64,000 nt of DNA from Streptomyces bicolor. GTDB taxonomy: Bacteria > Actinomycetota > Actinomycetes > Streptomycetales > Streptomycetaceae. Shown here one piece after another: positions 36,325-46,427 of this stretch. Position numbers and translations under genes: made by a program. The first letter of the stretch is position 1; the number at the start of each line of letters is the position of its first letter. A model generated the notes under the pieces. The model was given only the letters and a program-made list of their open reading frames with translations. It did not search any database and was not told the DNA's origin. The stretch is from positions 124,001-188,000 of the forward strand of contig NZ_JOFS01000005.1 of NCBI RefSeq assembly GCF_000719285.1, given 5' to 3'.

Positions 36325-37221
36325 ATGGCCGCCACCCTCACCGCAGGGGCCCCCGCCCGTCCGCGCAAACTCCTCGCATCACGCCGGACCCGGGTCGGGA
36401 TCCTGTACGCGCTGCCGGTCGTCGTCTACCTGCTGTTGCTGTTCGTCTACCCGATCTTCAGCACGCTGCTGCTGAGCCTGAAGGACGCTGACGGCTCGTT
36501 CACCCTGCACTGGTACGCCGACGCGCTGACCGGCGTGAACCTGTCGGTGCTGTTCACCACGCTGCGGATCTCCGCCGAAACAGCCGTGCTGAGCCTGGTG
36601 TTCGGGTTCGTCCTGGCCCAGGCGATCACGCGGCTCAGGCCCATCCTGGCCGGCCTGGCCATGCTGGTCGTGGTCGTCCCGCACTTCGTCTCCGCCCTGG
36701 TACGCACCTACGGCTGGATCATCATGCTCGGCGACAAGGGCCTGGTGAACGAGTCTCTGACCGCCATGTCGGTCCCGGGCGCGCCGTTCCAGCTGCTCTA
36801 CAACGAGCTGGGTGTGGTCATCGGTACGACGTCGATGATGCTGCCGTACACGGTGCTGCTGCTGTACGGGGTGATGCGCGGGGTGGACCGGCGGCTGCTG
36901 GCGGCCGCGTCCAGCATGGGCGCGGGCAAGGTGACCATCTTCCGCCGGATCTACCTGCCGCTGGTCGCTCCCGGGCTGGCCAGTGCCGGACTGCTCAGCT
37001 TCATCCTGTCGCTGGGCTACTACATCACCCCCGCTCTGATGGGCGGCCCCAACCAGACGATGATCGCCACCCTCATCAACCAGCAGGTCACCAAGGAAAA
37101 CCAGTGGAACGGCGCCGCTGCCCAGGGCGTCATCCTGCTGGTCCTCACCCTGGCCGGACTGCTGCTGGTCAAGGCCGTCAGCTCCCTGGGCGCCAGCCGG
37201 AAGAAGAGGAGCGCCACATGA
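36325..37221 (+). CDS. ABC importer permease 1 (PotB type)
   Basis: 298 residues, three bases after the ATPase stop. Six predicted membrane segments, the first being 'ILYALPVVVYLLLLFVYPIF'. The EAA-loop region reads 'AAASSMGAGKVTIFRRIYLP', which docks on the ATPase. It forms the channel with permease 2. Confidence 0.93.
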   Translation: MAATLTAGAPARPRKLLASRRTRVGILYALPVVVYLLLLFVYPIFSTLLLSLKDADGSFTLHWYADALTGVNLSVLFTTLRISAETAVLSLVFGFVLAQAITRLRPILAGLAMLVVVVPHFVSALVRTYGWIIMLGDKGLVNESLTAMSVPGAPFQLLYNELGVVIGTTSMMLPYTVLLLYGVMRGVDRRLLAAASSMGAGKVTIFRRIYLPLVAPGLASAGLLSFILSLGYYITPALMGGPNQTMIATLINQQVTKENQWNGAAAQGVILLVLTLAGLLLVKAVSSLGASRKKRSAT

Positions 37222-38084
37222 TGGAGCTGCGCAAGTCCCTCGCCGGACGCATCGCCCTCACGGCCGTGGCCACTGTGATCCTGCTGTTCTTGGCTCTGCC
37301 GATCGTCGTCATCCTGGTCACCTCCTTCAGTAACAACGCCTTCGCCTCCTTCCCGCCCGAGGCGTGGACGCTGAACTGGTACAAGGCCCTGTTCGCCGAC
37401 GGCAGCAAATGGCCAGCCGCGCTGTCGTTGAGTGCCCTGGTCGCAGCCATGAGCACGGTCTTCTCCCTGATCATCGGGGTGACCGCGGCGACCGCGCTGG
37501 TCCGCAGCGAACTCCCGCTGCGCTCGGCGGTCTTCGCCCTGGTCCTCGGACCGCTGGTCATCCCTCAGATCGTCACCGCGCTCGGGCTGTTCCTGCTGTT
37601 CGAGCCGGCCGCGATGCTGGGCAGCCCGATCGCGATCGCGCTCGGTCACACGGTGCTGGCCTCGCCGATCGCGGTGCTGATCCTGATCGCGACCCTGCGC
37701 GGGATCGACGAACGGCTGGAGGACGCCGCCGCCAGCATGGGCGCCGGCCGCCTGACGATCGCCCGGAAGATCACCTTCCCGCTCGCCGCGCCCGGCATGA
37801 TCGCGGCAGCGATCTTCTCCTTCATCACCAGCTTCGACGAGTTCTACATCTCCCAGTTCCTGTCCTCCGTCGACACCGTCACCCTGCCGGTGCAGGTCTA
37901 CAACTCCCTCACTTTCGAGATCGACCCCAGCGTGACGGCGGTCAGCGCCATCCTCATCGCCTTCGCCATCCTCGCCCTGGGCCTGGTGGCCCTGGTCCGC
38001 TGGATCGGCTCCGGCCGGCAGGACTCCCTGCTCTCGGTCGAGAACACGGTGGGAGTCGCCAACCCCGGAGGCGAAGCCGTATGA
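37218..38084 (+). CDS. ABC importer permease 2 (PotC type)
   Basis: 288 residues; the ATG at 37218 overlaps the previous stop by four bases (a second ATG follows at 37221). It is hydrophobic with about six membrane segments and the EAA-loop 'AAASMGAGRLTIARKITFPL'. Its stop overlaps the aminotransferase start, so transporter and enzymes are translationally coupled. Confidence 0.93.
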   Translation: MMELRKSLAGRIALTAVATVILLFLALPIVVILVTSFSNNAFASFPPEAWTLNWYKALFADGSKWPAALSLSALVAAMSTVFSLIIGVTAATALVRSELPLRSAVFALVLGPLVIPQIVTALGLFLLFEPAAMLGSPIAIALGHTVLASPIAVLILIATLRGIDERLEDAAASMGAGRLTIARKITFPLAAPGMIAAAIFSFITSFDEFYISQFLSSVDTVTLPVQVYNSLTFEIDPSVTAVSAILIAFAILALGLVALVRWIGSGRQDSLLSVENTVGVANPGGEAV

Positions 38085-39466
38085 CCATGACCGCCGCCGC
38101 TCAACTGACCGCGGCCACCGCTCAGCGGCACCTGCTGCTGCACATGACCGCCAACGGATCGCTCGGCGACGAGGGCGAAGACCTCCTCGTCGTCCAGCGA
38201 GGGGAGGGCCCGTACGTCGACGACGCGGACGGCAGGCGCTACATCGACGGCCTGTCGGGGCTGTACTGCTGCCAGCTCGGCTACTCCTACGGCCCCGAGT
38301 TCGCCGAGGCGGCCGAACGACAGCTGCGCGAGCTGTGCTACAGCCCGCTGTGGACCGGCTCCGCGCACCCCTCGGCCATCGAACTCGCCGAGCGGCTGTC
38401 CCGGATCGCCCCCGTCGACATCGAGCACACCTTCTTCTCGAGCGGCGGCGCCGAAGCCGTCGAGACCGCCTGGAAGATAGCCCGCCGTTACCACGCCCTG
38501 CGCGGCGAGCCGGGCCGCACCAAGGCGATCGCCCGGCGCGGCGCCTACCACGGCCTGACCATCGGCACCCTGTCCTTCAACGACGACCCCGGCCTGACGG
38601 AGCCGTACGGTCCGTCGGCGATCGACACCCGGTTCGTGTCGAACACCAACCGCTTCGGCCTGGCACCGGAGTTCGCGGACGACGAGGTCTACACGGCATG
38701 GCTGCTCGCGGAGTTGGAGGCCGCGATCCTGACCGAGGGCCCGGAGACCGTCGCGATGCTCATCGCCGAGCCGGTGCAGAACCGGGGCGGCTGCATCACC
38801 CCGCCCCAGGGTTACTGGCAGGGGCTGCGGGCGCTGGCCGACCGGTACGGCTTCCTGCTCGTCGCCGACGAGGTGATCACCGGCTTCGGCCGGATCGGCG
38901 AGTGGTTCGGCGGCGACCGCTACGACGCCCGCCCGGACATGGTCACGGTCGCCAAGGGCGTCACCGCTGGATACGCGCCCCTGGGCGCGACCCTGGTCGG
39001 CACCAAGATCACCGATGTCATCAACCGGCCCGGTGAGGTTCTCAACCACGGCTACACCTTCGCTGGACACCCGCTGAGCACGGCCCTCGCCCTGCGCAAC
39101 CTGGAGATCATGGAGCGGGACCGCATCCTGGACAACGTCCGCGGTCTCCAAGGGGACTTGGCCAACCGCATGGCGGCGCTCAAGGACCTGCCGATCGTCG
39201 GCGACGTCCGCGGCACCGGGTTCTTCTACTCCTGCGAACTCACCGGCGACCTCGACGACGGCGCTTTCAGCGCCAAGGCCCGAACCGAGCTGATCGTCGA
39301 CCTGATCCCGCGTCGGCTGCGCGAGGCCGGCCTGCTGGCCCGCGTCTACAACCGCTCCGCGCCGCTGGTCCAGATCGCGCCCCCGCTGATCAGCGACCGC
39401 GCCGTCCTCGACCGTATCGCCGCGATCATCGCGGGCGTCCTCGCCGAGGCATCGGCCCGCATCTGA
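38081..39466 (+). CDS. Class-III PLP aminotransferase (omega-aminotransferase group)
   Basis: 461 residues from the ATG at 38081, overlapping the permease stop. Motifs: 'FFSSGGAEAVETAWKIARRY', 'RRGAYHGLT', 'LLVADEVITGFGRIG' (Asp) and 'TVAKGVTAGYAPLGA' (Schiff-base Lys near residue 291). It resembles beta-alanine:pyruvate, putrescine:pyruvate and diaminobutyrate-type transaminases. Between a deacylase and an aldehyde dehydrogenase, it is expected to convert a freed terminal amine into an aldehyde. Confidence 0.9.
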   Translation: MTMTAAAQLTAATAQRHLLLHMTANGSLGDEGEDLLVVQRGEGPYVDDADGRRYIDGLSGLYCCQLGYSYGPEFAEAAERQLRELCYSPLWTGSAHPSAIELAERLSRIAPVDIEHTFFSSGGAEAVETAWKIARRYHALRGEPGRTKAIARRGAYHGLTIGTLSFNDDPGLTEPYGPSAIDTRFVSNTNRFGLAPEFADDEVYTAWLLAELEAAILTEGPETVAMLIAEPVQNRGGCITPPQGYWQGLRALADRYGFLLVADEVITGFGRIGEWFGGDRYDARPDMVTVAKGVTAGYAPLGATLVGTKITDVINRPGEVLNHGYTFAGHPLSTALALRNLEIMERDRILDNVRGLQGDLANRMAALKDLPIVGDVRGTGFFYSCELTGDLDDGAFSAKARTELIVDLIPRRLREAGLLARVYNRSAPLVQIAPPLISDRAVLDRIAAIIAGVLAEASARI

Positions 39467-39489
39467 TCCACCTCTTGGAAAGGATCCAC

Positions 39490-40443
39490 ATGTACTCCAT
39501 CGGTCCGCTGACCGTCGCCCCAGGCGAGCGCGCCCAGGGCCTCATCCCGGTCGGCACCAGCAGCTACGGCGTGGAGCTCGGCATTCCGCTGATCGTCGTC
39601 AACGGCGCCCAGGACGGCCCGGTCCTGTGCGTGGACGCGGGCGTGCACGGCGACGAGTACGACGGCCAGGAAGCCATCCGCCGCGTGCTCGCCGAGATCG
39701 ACCCGGCCACCCTGCGCGGCACCGTCGTCGGCATCCCCTGCCTGAACACCCCGGCCTTCGAGGCGGCGGCCCGCGCGAGCGGCATCGACCACCTCAACCT
39801 CAACCGCATTTTCCCGGGTGACGCGGAGGGCTCGTACTCGCAGCGCCTGGCCGCCACCTTCGTCGAGCAGGTCGTGCCGGCCGTCGACGCCGTGGTCGAC
39901 CTGCACACCGGTGGCGCCTACGGCGAGATCGCCCCGCTTGTCATCCTCCAGGGCGGCTACGAGGACCTGGCGACGGACCTGGCGCTCGCCGCCGGGCACG
40001 AGCTGGTCTGGAAGGGCGGCAAGTGGGGCGGCACGGTCCGCCACCCCGTCCTCGAAGCCGGCAAGCCCGCCATCACCATCGAGTGCGGCGGCGCCACGTA
40101 CCGCGAGACCAACGTCGAGCACCACATGAACTCGATCCGCAACATCCTGCGCAGCCTCGGCATGATCGACGGCGAGGCGGAGCTGCGGGACACCTACACG
40201 ACCGTCTCCGGCACGTTCGCCCGCTCCGCCTCCGGCGGCTTCTTCGTCGCCCGCGCCGAGCCGGGGGAGACCTGCAAGGAAGGCGATCTGATCGCCACCA
40301 TCACCGACCACTACGGCAACAAGCTGGAAGAGGTCAGCGCGCCGCAGGACGGCATCGTGCTCTGGGTCCGCCGGATCCGCACGGTCCGCCCGGGCGACGA
40401 GGTCGTCATCTTCGGAGAGGTGCTGGGAGAGATTCAGCCATGA
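39490..40443 (+). CDS. Second zinc deacylase of the succinylglutamate desuccinylase/aspartoacylase family
   Basis: 317 residues from the ATG at 39490 (AAAGGA five bases upstream). Zinc-site motifs '[12 protein letters not shown]' and '[12 protein letters not shown]', loop '[11 protein letters not shown]', and a catalytic-Glu region '[13 protein letters not shown]'. A biotinyl-like C-terminal beta domain follows ('[20 protein letters not shown]'). The HGDEY motif resembles that of DoeB, the N-acetyl-diaminobutyrate deacetylase of ectoine degradation; similarity only. Its stop overlaps the aldehyde dehydrogenase start. Confidence 0.87.
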   Translation: MYSIGPLTVAPGERAQGLIPVGTSSYGVELGIPLIVVNGAQDGPVLCVDAGVHGDEYDGQEAIRRVLAEIDPATLRGTVVGIPCLNTPAFEAAARASGIDHLNLNRIFPGDAEGSYSQRLAATFVEQVVPAVDAVVDLHTGGAYGEIAPLVILQGGYEDLATDLALAAGHELVWKGGKWGGTVRHPVLEAGKPAITIECGGATYRETNVEHHMNSIRNILRSLGMIDGEAELRDTYTTVSGTFARSASGGFFVARAEPGETCKEGDLIATITDHYGNKLEEVSAPQDGIVLWVRRIRTVRPGDEVVIFGEVLGEIQP

Positions 40444-41900
40444 GCGGCGAACTGCAACTGACCGAGCTGCTGATCGACGGCAAGCAGGTCCCGGCCGCCG
40501 ACGGACGCTCCTTCACCGTCCTCGACCCGTCGAACGACACGGCCATCGCTCAGGTGGCGCTGGCCGGCAAGGCGGACGTGGACCAGGCGGTGGCCGCCGC
40601 GCGCGCGGCCTTCACCGCTCCCGAGTGGGCCGGGATGCGTGCCGCCGACCGGGGCCGCATCCTGTACCGGATCGCGGAGGCCATCCGCTACCAGGGCGAA
40701 CGGCTGGCCCGCCTGGAGAGCCAGGACGTCGGCAAGCCGCTCCGCCAGGCCAAGGCCGATGTCGAGGCGGCCGCCCGCTACTTCGAGTTCTACGCGGGCG
40801 TCGCCGACAAGCTCGGCGGCTCGACGGTCCCGCTCGGACCCGGCCTGCTCGACTACACCGTCCGCGAGCCGATCGGCGTCTCCGGCCACATCATCCCCTT
40901 CAACTACCCGCTGCAGAACACCGCGCGGGGGTCCGCCCCCGCGCTGGCCGCGGGCTGCACGGTGGTGCTCAAGCCATCCCCGGAGGCACCGCTCACCCCG
41001 CTGGAGATCGGCAGGATCGCCCTGGAATGCGGTCTCCCGCCGGGCGTCCTCAACGTCGTCCCCGGTGACGGCGAGACCGGCGCGGCCCTCGCCGGCCACC
41101 CGGACATCGACCAGGTCACCTTCACCGGCTCGGTGCCCACCGGCATCAAGGTCGCCCAGGCGGCCGCCGCCAACGTGGTCCCCTCGGTCACGGAACTCGG
41201 CGGCAAGTCGCCGGTCGTCGTCTTCGCCGACGCCGACTTCGACGCGGCGCTCGGCGCCGTCGCCGCCTCCGCGTTCGGCAACGCCGGACAGACCTGCTCG
41301 GCCGGCACCCGGCTGCTCCTCCAGCGCGGCGCCGAGGAGTTCCTGGACAAGCTCGTCGCGCACGCCGCCTCGCTCAGCATCGGCCCCGGTCTCAGCGACC
41401 CGGACGTCGGCCCCCTCGTGGCCGCACGGCAGCGGGACCGGGTCCTCGGCTACCTGGAACTGGCCCGCGAGGAAGGCGCCGTGGCACGGGCCGGCGGAGG
41501 CGCCCCCACCGACCCCGAACTGGCCGACGGCTACTACGTCCAGCCGACCGTCCTCACCGGACTGGACAACCAGGCCCGGTGCGCCCGCGAGGAGATCTTC
41601 GGCCCCGTCGTCACGGTCATCGAGTTCGACGACGCGGACGAGGCCCTGGAGATCGCCAACGACAGCCCGTACGGCCTCGCCTCCTACGTCTGGACCCGCG
41701 ACATCGACAAGGCGATGCGCCTGGCCGAGGGCATCCGGGCCGGCCAGGTCTATGTCAACGCCACCGGCGTCGGCACCGGCGTGGAACTGCCCTTCGGCGG
41801 CTACAAGCACAGCGGCTGGGGCAGGGAGAAGGGTCTCGAAGGTTTGGCGAGCTACCTGCAGACCAAGAACGTCTGCATCGGGTTCGGCAGCCGGTCATGA
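40440..41900 (+). CDS. Aldehyde dehydrogenase (betaine/amino-aldehyde dehydrogenase group)
   Basis: 486 residues; the ATG at 40440 overlaps the upstream stop. Motifs: '[10 protein letters not shown]', '[11 protein letters not shown]', '[16 protein letters not shown]' (Glu) and '[17 protein letters not shown]' (catalytic Cys near residue 286). It is expected to oxidise the aldehyde produced by the neighbouring aminotransferase or flavin oxidase to an acid with NAD(P). Coupled to the aldo/keto reductase gene by a four-base overlap. Confidence 0.9.
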   Translation: MSGELQLTELLIDGKQVPAADGRSFTVLDPSNDTAIAQVALAGKADVDQAVAAARAAFTAPEWAGMRAADRGRILYRIAEAIRYQGERLARLESQDVGKPLRQAKADVEAAARYFEFYAGVADKLGGSTVPLGPGLLDYTVREPIGVSGHIIPFNYPLQNTARGSAPALAAGCTVVLKPSPEAPLTPLEIGRIALECGLPPGVLNVVPGDGETGAALAGHPDIDQVTFTGSVPTGIKVAQAAAANVVPSVTELGGKSPVVVFADADFDAALGAVAASAFGNAGQTCSAGTRLLLQRGAEEFLDKLVAHAASLSIGPGLSDPDVGPLVAARQRDRVLGYLELAREEGAVARAGGGAPTDPELADGYYVQPTVLTGLDNQARCAREEIFGPVVTVIEFDDADEALEIANDSPYGLASYVWTRDIDKAMRLAEGIRAGQVYVNATGVGTGVELPFGGYKHSGWGREKGLEGLASYLQTKNVCIGFGSRS

Positions 41901-42835
41901 GATACCGATCGCTCGGAGAGCGCGGCCCGATCGTGTCGGTGGTCGGCGTAGGCGGCAACAACTTCGGCGCCCGCCTCGACGAGGACGGCACGAAGGCAGT
42001 CGTCCACGCTGCCCTCGACGCCGGGATCACCCTGTTCGACACCGCCGACATGTACGGCGGGTCCGGGAAACGGGGCGGCCTCCGCGGCGACGGTGAACGG
42101 CTCCTCGGGGCCGCCCTCAAAGGCAGCCGCGACCACGTGGTGCTTGCCACCAAGTTCGGCATGGAGATGGGCCGGGACGCCGACCTGTACGGGCCGCGCG
42201 GATCCCGCGCCTATCTCCGGTACGCGGTCGAGGCATCGCTGACCCGGCTCGGCACCGACCGGATCGACCTGTACCAGTACCACGAACCGGACGGCATCAC
42301 GCCGCTGGAAGAGACGGTGGCCGCGCTCCAGGAGCTGGTCGACGAGGGCAAGATCAGGTACATCGGCTGCTCCAACCTCCCGGCCGAGCACCTCACCGAC
42401 GCCTTCGTCTCCACCCAGGCCCGCTACCACCTGCTCGACCGCGGCGTGGAGCAGGACCTGATCCCGGCCTGCCTGCGCCACGGCGTCGGACTGCTGCCGT
42501 ACTACCCGCTGGCCAACGGCCTGCTCAGCGGCAAGTACCGCCGCGGCGAGGAGCCCCCGCCCGGCAGCCGCCTGTCCTGGCGCCAGGGCTGGCTCACCGA
42601 CGCGGCCCTCGACAGGGCCGAGGCGCTCACCACATACGGCGCCGACCGCGGACTGACCCTCCTCCAGGTCGCGGTCGGCGCACTGGCGGCCTTCCCCGCC
42701 GTCGGTTCCGTCATCTGCGGAGCCATGACACCTCAACAGGTCACCGCCAACGCGGCGGCGGCCGACTGGATACCGAGCCCGGCCGACCTGGCCGTACTCG
42801 ACGCAATCGTCGCCCCCGGCGAACGCGTCGTCTGA
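41897..42835 (+). CDS. Aldo/keto reductase
   Basis: 312 residues. The tetrad is visible: Asp and Tyr in '[11 protein letters not shown]', Lys in '[10 protein letters not shown]' and His in 'DLYQYHEPD'. The NADP-binding C-terminus ('[14 protein letters not shown]') is partly changed from the usual 'IPGA' pattern. It could reduce or oxidise the pathway's aldehyde/alcohol. Position within overlapping genes shows it belongs to the operon. Confidence 0.88.
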   Translation: MRYRSLGERGPIVSVVGVGGNNFGARLDEDGTKAVVHAALDAGITLFDTADMYGGSGKRGGLRGDGERLLGAALKGSRDHVVLATKFGMEMGRDADLYGPRGSRAYLRYAVEASLTRLGTDRIDLYQYHEPDGITPLEETVAALQELVDEGKIRYIGCSNLPAEHLTDAFVSTQARYHLLDRGVEQDLIPACLRHGVGLLPYYPLANGLLSGKYRRGEEPPPGSRLSWRQGWLTDAALDRAEALTTYGADRGLTLLQVAVGALAAFPAVGSVICGAMTPQQVTANAAAADWIPSPADLAVLDAIVAPGERVV

Positions 42836-42880
42836 AGCCCCCACCCCCCTGAACACCCCGAGAGAGCAAGGCTGGACACC

Positions 42881-43546
42881 ATGCGAGAGATCGTCACCTT
42901 CGACGCCTACGCCACCCTGATCAACTTCGAGCTCGGTCCCACGACCCTGAAGGTCCTGGAGGACCGGCTCGACCTGGACAACCTGGATGTCGACGAGTTC
43001 CTCGACGACTTCCGCGTCATGCGCTTCCAGGCCGTCTTGGAGGCCTACCGCCCCTACCACGAGGTCCTGCACTCCAGTCTGCGCAACGCCATGCGCCTGC
43101 ACGGCCTGGAGTACCGGGAGACCGACGGCGAGGCCCTCGTGGACGCCGTCCCCACCTTCGGTCCCTGGCCGGAGGTCCCGGAGGCCCTGCGGAAGCTGAA
43201 GACCAAGTACGAGATCGCCATCATCTCCAACTCCGACGACAACCTGATCGCGCGGAACGTCGAGAACATCGGCGTCGAGTTCGACTACGTCATCACCGCC
43301 CAGCAGGCCGGCGCCTACAAGCCGGACCGCCAGACCTTCAAGCACGCCTTCCGGACCATGGGTGTCGAGTCGTCGCAGGTCATCCACGTCGCCCAGGGCT
43401 GGGAGTACGACCACATCCCGACCCGCGACCTCGGCCTGAAGCGCCGGGTGTGGATCAACCGCTACGGCCGCAAGGGCAGCGCCGACTACCAGCCGTACGA
43501 CGAGCTGCCCGACCTGTCGGGCCTGCCGAAGCTGCTCGGCTGCTGA
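42881..43546 (+). CDS. HAD-superfamily hydrolase, haloacid dehalogenase type II-like
   Basis: 221 residues from the ATG at 42881. HAD motifs: 'TFDAYATLINFE' (nucleophile Asp), 'IISNSDDN' (motif II Ser), 'AYKPDRQTF' (motif III Lys) and 'GWEYDHIPTRDLG' (motif IV acids). The alpha-helical cap and the 'FDAYxTL' start match the L-2-haloacid dehalogenase branch, though many members act on phosphates or unknown compounds. A homologue opens the operon at 55624, and a broken one lies at 56450, always near DadA-like oxidases. This conserved pairing hints at a shared, non-dehalogenase role. Confidence 0.85.
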   Translation: MREIVTFDAYATLINFELGPTTLKVLEDRLDLDNLDVDEFLDDFRVMRFQAVLEAYRPYHEVLHSSLRNAMRLHGLEYRETDGEALVDAVPTFGPWPEVPEALRKLKTKYEIAIISNSDDNLIARNVENIGVEFDYVITAQQAGAYKPDRQTFKHAFRTMGVESSQVIHVAQGWEYDHIPTRDLGLKRRVWINRYGRKGSADYQPYDELPDLSGLPKLLGC

Positions 43547-43594
43547 CCGACAGCGCACCGGCGAAACAGACAGAGAAAACAGAGGACGCACGCC

Positions 43595-44878
43595 ATGAAG
43601 CAGATCCCCTACTGGATGGACACAGCCCCCGCCCTGCTCGACCGTTCCGGGAAGGACCTGCCCGACGAGGCGGATGTGGTGGTGATCGGCGGCGGCCTCA
43701 CCGGCCTGTCCACCGCCTACCACGCCGCCCGCAAGGGTGCCCGGGTCGTCCTGGTCGAGAAGGACCAGGTCGGTTCGGGCGCCTCCGGGCGCAACGGCAG
43801 CCACTGCAACCCCGGCATCACCATCAGCCCGGCCCAGGCCCGCCAGCGCTACGGGCAGGAACGTGCTCGCGAGCTCTACGACGCGTTCCGCGTCGCAGTG
43901 GACCTCGTCGAGGAGATCGCGGTCAAGGAGAAGATCGACTGCGACTTCCACCGTGCCGGGCGCCTCGGCTTGGTCTGCAAGCCCAAGCACCTCGAGGGCA
44001 TGCACGCCAAGCAGCGCGACCTGGCCGAGAACTTCGGCCACGAGACGGTCGTCCTGAGCAAGAGTGAGCTGCGCGCCGAGCTGGGCTCGGACTACTACCA
44101 CGGCGCCCTGCTCGACCCGCTCGGCGCAGCCCTGCACGTGGGCAAGTTCGTCGTCGGCCTGGCAGACGCCGCCGAGCGTGCCGGTGCCGAGATCCACGAG
44201 CGCAACGCCGCCACCGGCCTCACCCGCCTCCCTGGCGGCGGCTTCGTGGTGGAGACCATGCGCGGCACCATCCGTGCCAAGCAGGTCATGGCGGCGACGG
44301 ATGCCTACACCGACCAGTCGATGCCGTGGTTCCGCAAGCGGCTGATCAACGTCGGCAGCTTCATCATCGTCACCGAGCCGCTGGGGGAGGCGCGCGCCAA
44401 GGAGCTCATTCCCAACGGCCGTCTGCTGGTCGCCCATAAGAATGTCGGCAACTACATCCGTCTCACGCCGGACAACCGCCTCGCCTTCGGCGGCCGGGCC
44501 CGCTTCGCCCCGTCCAATCCGGCGTCCGACGTCAAGAGCGGTGACATCCTCAAGCGGGAGATGACGGAGATCTTCCCGCAGCTGGCGGGGGTGCGCATCG
44601 ACTACGTGTGGGGTGGCATGGTCGGCTTCTCCTGGGACCGCATTCCGCACGCGGGCGAGGTCAACGGCCTGTACTACTCCATGGGTTACTGCGGTCACGG
44701 CGTGCAGATGGCCACGTACATGGGCCGCGCGGTCGCCGAGATGATGGACGGCAAGCCGGAGGCCAACCCGATGCGCGGCTTCGGCTTCCCGAAGGTGCCC
44801 GTCCCCTTCTACAACGGCACTCCCTGGTTCCTGCCGTTCGGCGGTGCCTACTACAAGGCGAAGGACCGTCTGCTCTGA
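43595..44878 (+). CDS. FAD-dependent amine/amino-acid oxidase (DadA/PuuB-like)
   Basis: 427 residues from the ATG at 43595. It has the DAO fold: 'ADVVVIGGGLTGLSTAYHAA' (FAD phosphate loop), 'GSGASGRNGSHCNPG' and 'GFSWDRIPHAGEVNGLYYSM' (C-terminal FAD contact). Relatives include gamma-glutamylputrescine oxidase and glycine/D-amino acid dehydrogenases, which produce an imine that hydrolyses to aldehyde plus ammonia. Membership in the operon suggests it acts on the imported amine or a derivative. A homologue is at 53682-55085. Confidence 0.87.
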   Translation: MKQIPYWMDTAPALLDRSGKDLPDEADVVVIGGGLTGLSTAYHAARKGARVVLVEKDQVGSGASGRNGSHCNPGITISPAQARQRYGQERARELYDAFRVAVDLVEEIAVKEKIDCDFHRAGRLGLVCKPKHLEGMHAKQRDLAENFGHETVVLSKSELRAELGSDYYHGALLDPLGAALHVGKFVVGLADAAERAGAEIHERNAATGLTRLPGGGFVVETMRGTIRAKQVMAATDAYTDQSMPWFRKRLINVGSFIIVTEPLGEARAKELIPNGRLLVAHKNVGNYIRLTPDNRLAFGGRARFAPSNPASDVKSGDILKREMTEIFPQLAGVRIDYVWGGMVGFSWDRIPHAGEVNGLYYSMGYCGHGVQMATYMGRAVAEMMDGKPEANPMRGFGFPKVPVPFYNGTPWFLPFGGAYYKAKDRLL

Positions 44879-44903
44879 GCAGGCGCCGACATCGGTGACA
44901 CAC

Positions 44904-44938
44904 CGGGGGCCTTTCCCACAGCAGTAGGGAGGCCCCCG
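44904..44938 (+). terminator. Hairpin between the DadA-like gene and aspA
   Basis: CGGGGGCC (44904-44911) pairs with GGCCCCCG (44931-44938), extended by TCCC/GGGA. It lies 25 bases after the oxidase stop and 30 bases before the aspA start. It could end the long operon or act as partial attenuation before aspA. Confidence 0.6.
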
Positions 44939-44968
44939 CGATGTCCTCTGAGAGAAGGCCGTACATCC

Positions 44969-46378
44969 ATGACCGCCGTCACCCGTGGCGAACACGATCT
45001 GCTGGGCGACCGTGAGGTCCCCGCCGAGGCGTACTGGGGTGTCCACACCCTGCGTGCGACCGAGAACTTTGCGATCACCGGTTCGCCGATCTCGGCGTAC
45101 CCGCACTTGATCGACGCCCTCGCGGCCGTGAAGGAGGCCGCTGCCCTCGCCAACGAGGAGCTCGGGCTGCTGGAGCCGGTGAAGGCGGCCGCGATCGTCG
45201 CCGCGTGCCGGGAGATCCGGGCCGGTGAGCTGCACGACCAGTTCGTCGTCGACGTCATCCAGGGCGGTGCCGGGACATCGACGAACATGAACGCCAACGA
45301 GGTCGTCGCCAACCGGGCGTTGGAGCTGCTGGGCCACGCGAAAGGCGAGTACCGGTACCTGCACCCGAACGAGGACGTGAACCTCGGGCAGTCGACGAAC
45401 GACGTCTACCCGACGGCGGTGAAGATCGCGACGGTGTTCGCGGTCCGTGGGCTGCTCAGGGCGATGGCCGTCCTGCAGGACTCCTTCGCGCGCAAGGCGG
45501 TGGAGTTCCGTGACGTGCTGAAGATGGGCCGCACGCAGTTGCAGGACGCGGTGCCGATGACGCTCGGGCAGGAGTTCTCCGCGTACGCCGTGATGATCGA
45601 GGAAGACCGCAGCCGGCTCGCGGAGGCGGTGGAGTTGATCCATGAGATCAACCTGGGCGCCACGGCCATCGGCACGGGCCTGAACGCCCCTGCCGGGTAC
45701 GCCGAGTCGGCCCGCCGGCACCTTGCCGGCATCACCGGGCTTCAGTTGGTCACGGCGGCGAATCTGGTGGAGGCGACGCAGGACTGCGGGGCGTTCGTGC
45801 AGATGTCCGGTGTGCTCAAGCGGATCGCGGTGAAGCTGTCCAAGAGCTGCAACGACCTGCGGCTGCTGTCGTCGGGGCCGCGTGCGGGGCTGGGGGAGAT
45901 CAACCTGCCGCCGGTGCAGGCGGGTTCGTCGATCATGCCGGGCAAGGTCAACCCGGTGATCCCGGAGGTGGTCAACCAGGTCGCGTTCGAGGTGATCGGC
46001 AACGACGTCGCCATCACCATGGCGGCCGAGGCCGGACAGCTCCAGCTCAACGCCTTCGAGCCGGTCATCCTGCACTCCCTGTCGGAGTCGGTCACCCACC
46101 TGCGGGCGGCCTGCCTGACTCTGGCGGAGCGCTGCGTGGACGGGATCACCGCCAACATCGAGGCGCTGCGCCGGAGTGTGGAGAACTCCATCGGTCTGGT
46201 GACCGCCCTGAACCCGCACATCGGGTACACGGCGGCGACCGACATCGCCAAGGAGGCGCTGGTCAGCGGCCGGGGTGTGGCCGAACTCGTGTTGGAGAAG
46301 GGACTGTTGCCGGCCGAGACCCTCGCCGACCTGCTCCGCCCGGAGGTCGTGGCCGGCAGCGGCCAGGTACTGCCCTGA
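44969..46378 (+). CDS. aspA: Aspartate ammonia-lyase
   Basis: 469 residues from the ATG at 44969, with GAGAGAAGG upstream. Aspartase/fumarase superfamily with the signature '[11 protein letters not shown]' (mobile loop with catalytic Ser) and the conserved regions '[11 protein letters not shown]' and '[10 protein letters not shown]'. The start '[20 protein letters not shown]' is that of AspA rather than class II fumarase. Reaction: L-aspartate to fumarate and ammonia. In this operon it would drain aspartate made by an aminotransferase/aldehyde dehydrogenase pair into the TCA cycle, the clearest clue to what the pathway yields. Same-family enzymes with other substrates (methylaspartate, adducts) remain possible. 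Confidence 0.9.
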   Translation: MTAVTRGEHDLLGDREVPAEAYWGVHTLRATENFAITGSPISAYPHLIDALAAVKEAAALANEELGLLEPVKAAAIVAACREIRAGELHDQFVVDVIQGGAGTSTNMNANEVVANRALELLGHAKGEYRYLHPNEDVNLGQSTNDVYPTAVKIATVFAVRGLLRAMAVLQDSFARKAVEFRDVLKMGRTQLQDAVPMTLGQEFSAYAVMIEEDRSRLAEAVELIHEINLGATAIGTGLNAPAGYAESARRHLAGITGLQLVTAANLVEATQDCGAFVQMSGVLKRIAVKLSKSCNDLRLLSSGPRAGLGEINLPPVQAGSSIMPGKVNPVIPEVVNQVAFEVIGNDVAITMAAEAGQLQLNAFEPVILHSLSESVTHLRAACLTLAERCVDGITANIEALRRSVENSIGLVTALNPHIGYTAATDIAKEALVSGRGVAELVLEKGLLPAETLADLLRPEVVAGSGQVLP

Positions 46379-46427
46379 CGGCCGCCGACACCTGTACAGG
46401 CCCGTCCGCGACCGAAGAGGAACGAAC

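Noticed and set aside
31800..46378. Complete ectoine degradation cluster
   Set aside because: Deacylase, aminotransferase, aldehyde dehydrogenase and aspA fit, but the ectoine hydrolase (peptidase M24-like) and the hydroxyectoine enzymes are not present in the window.
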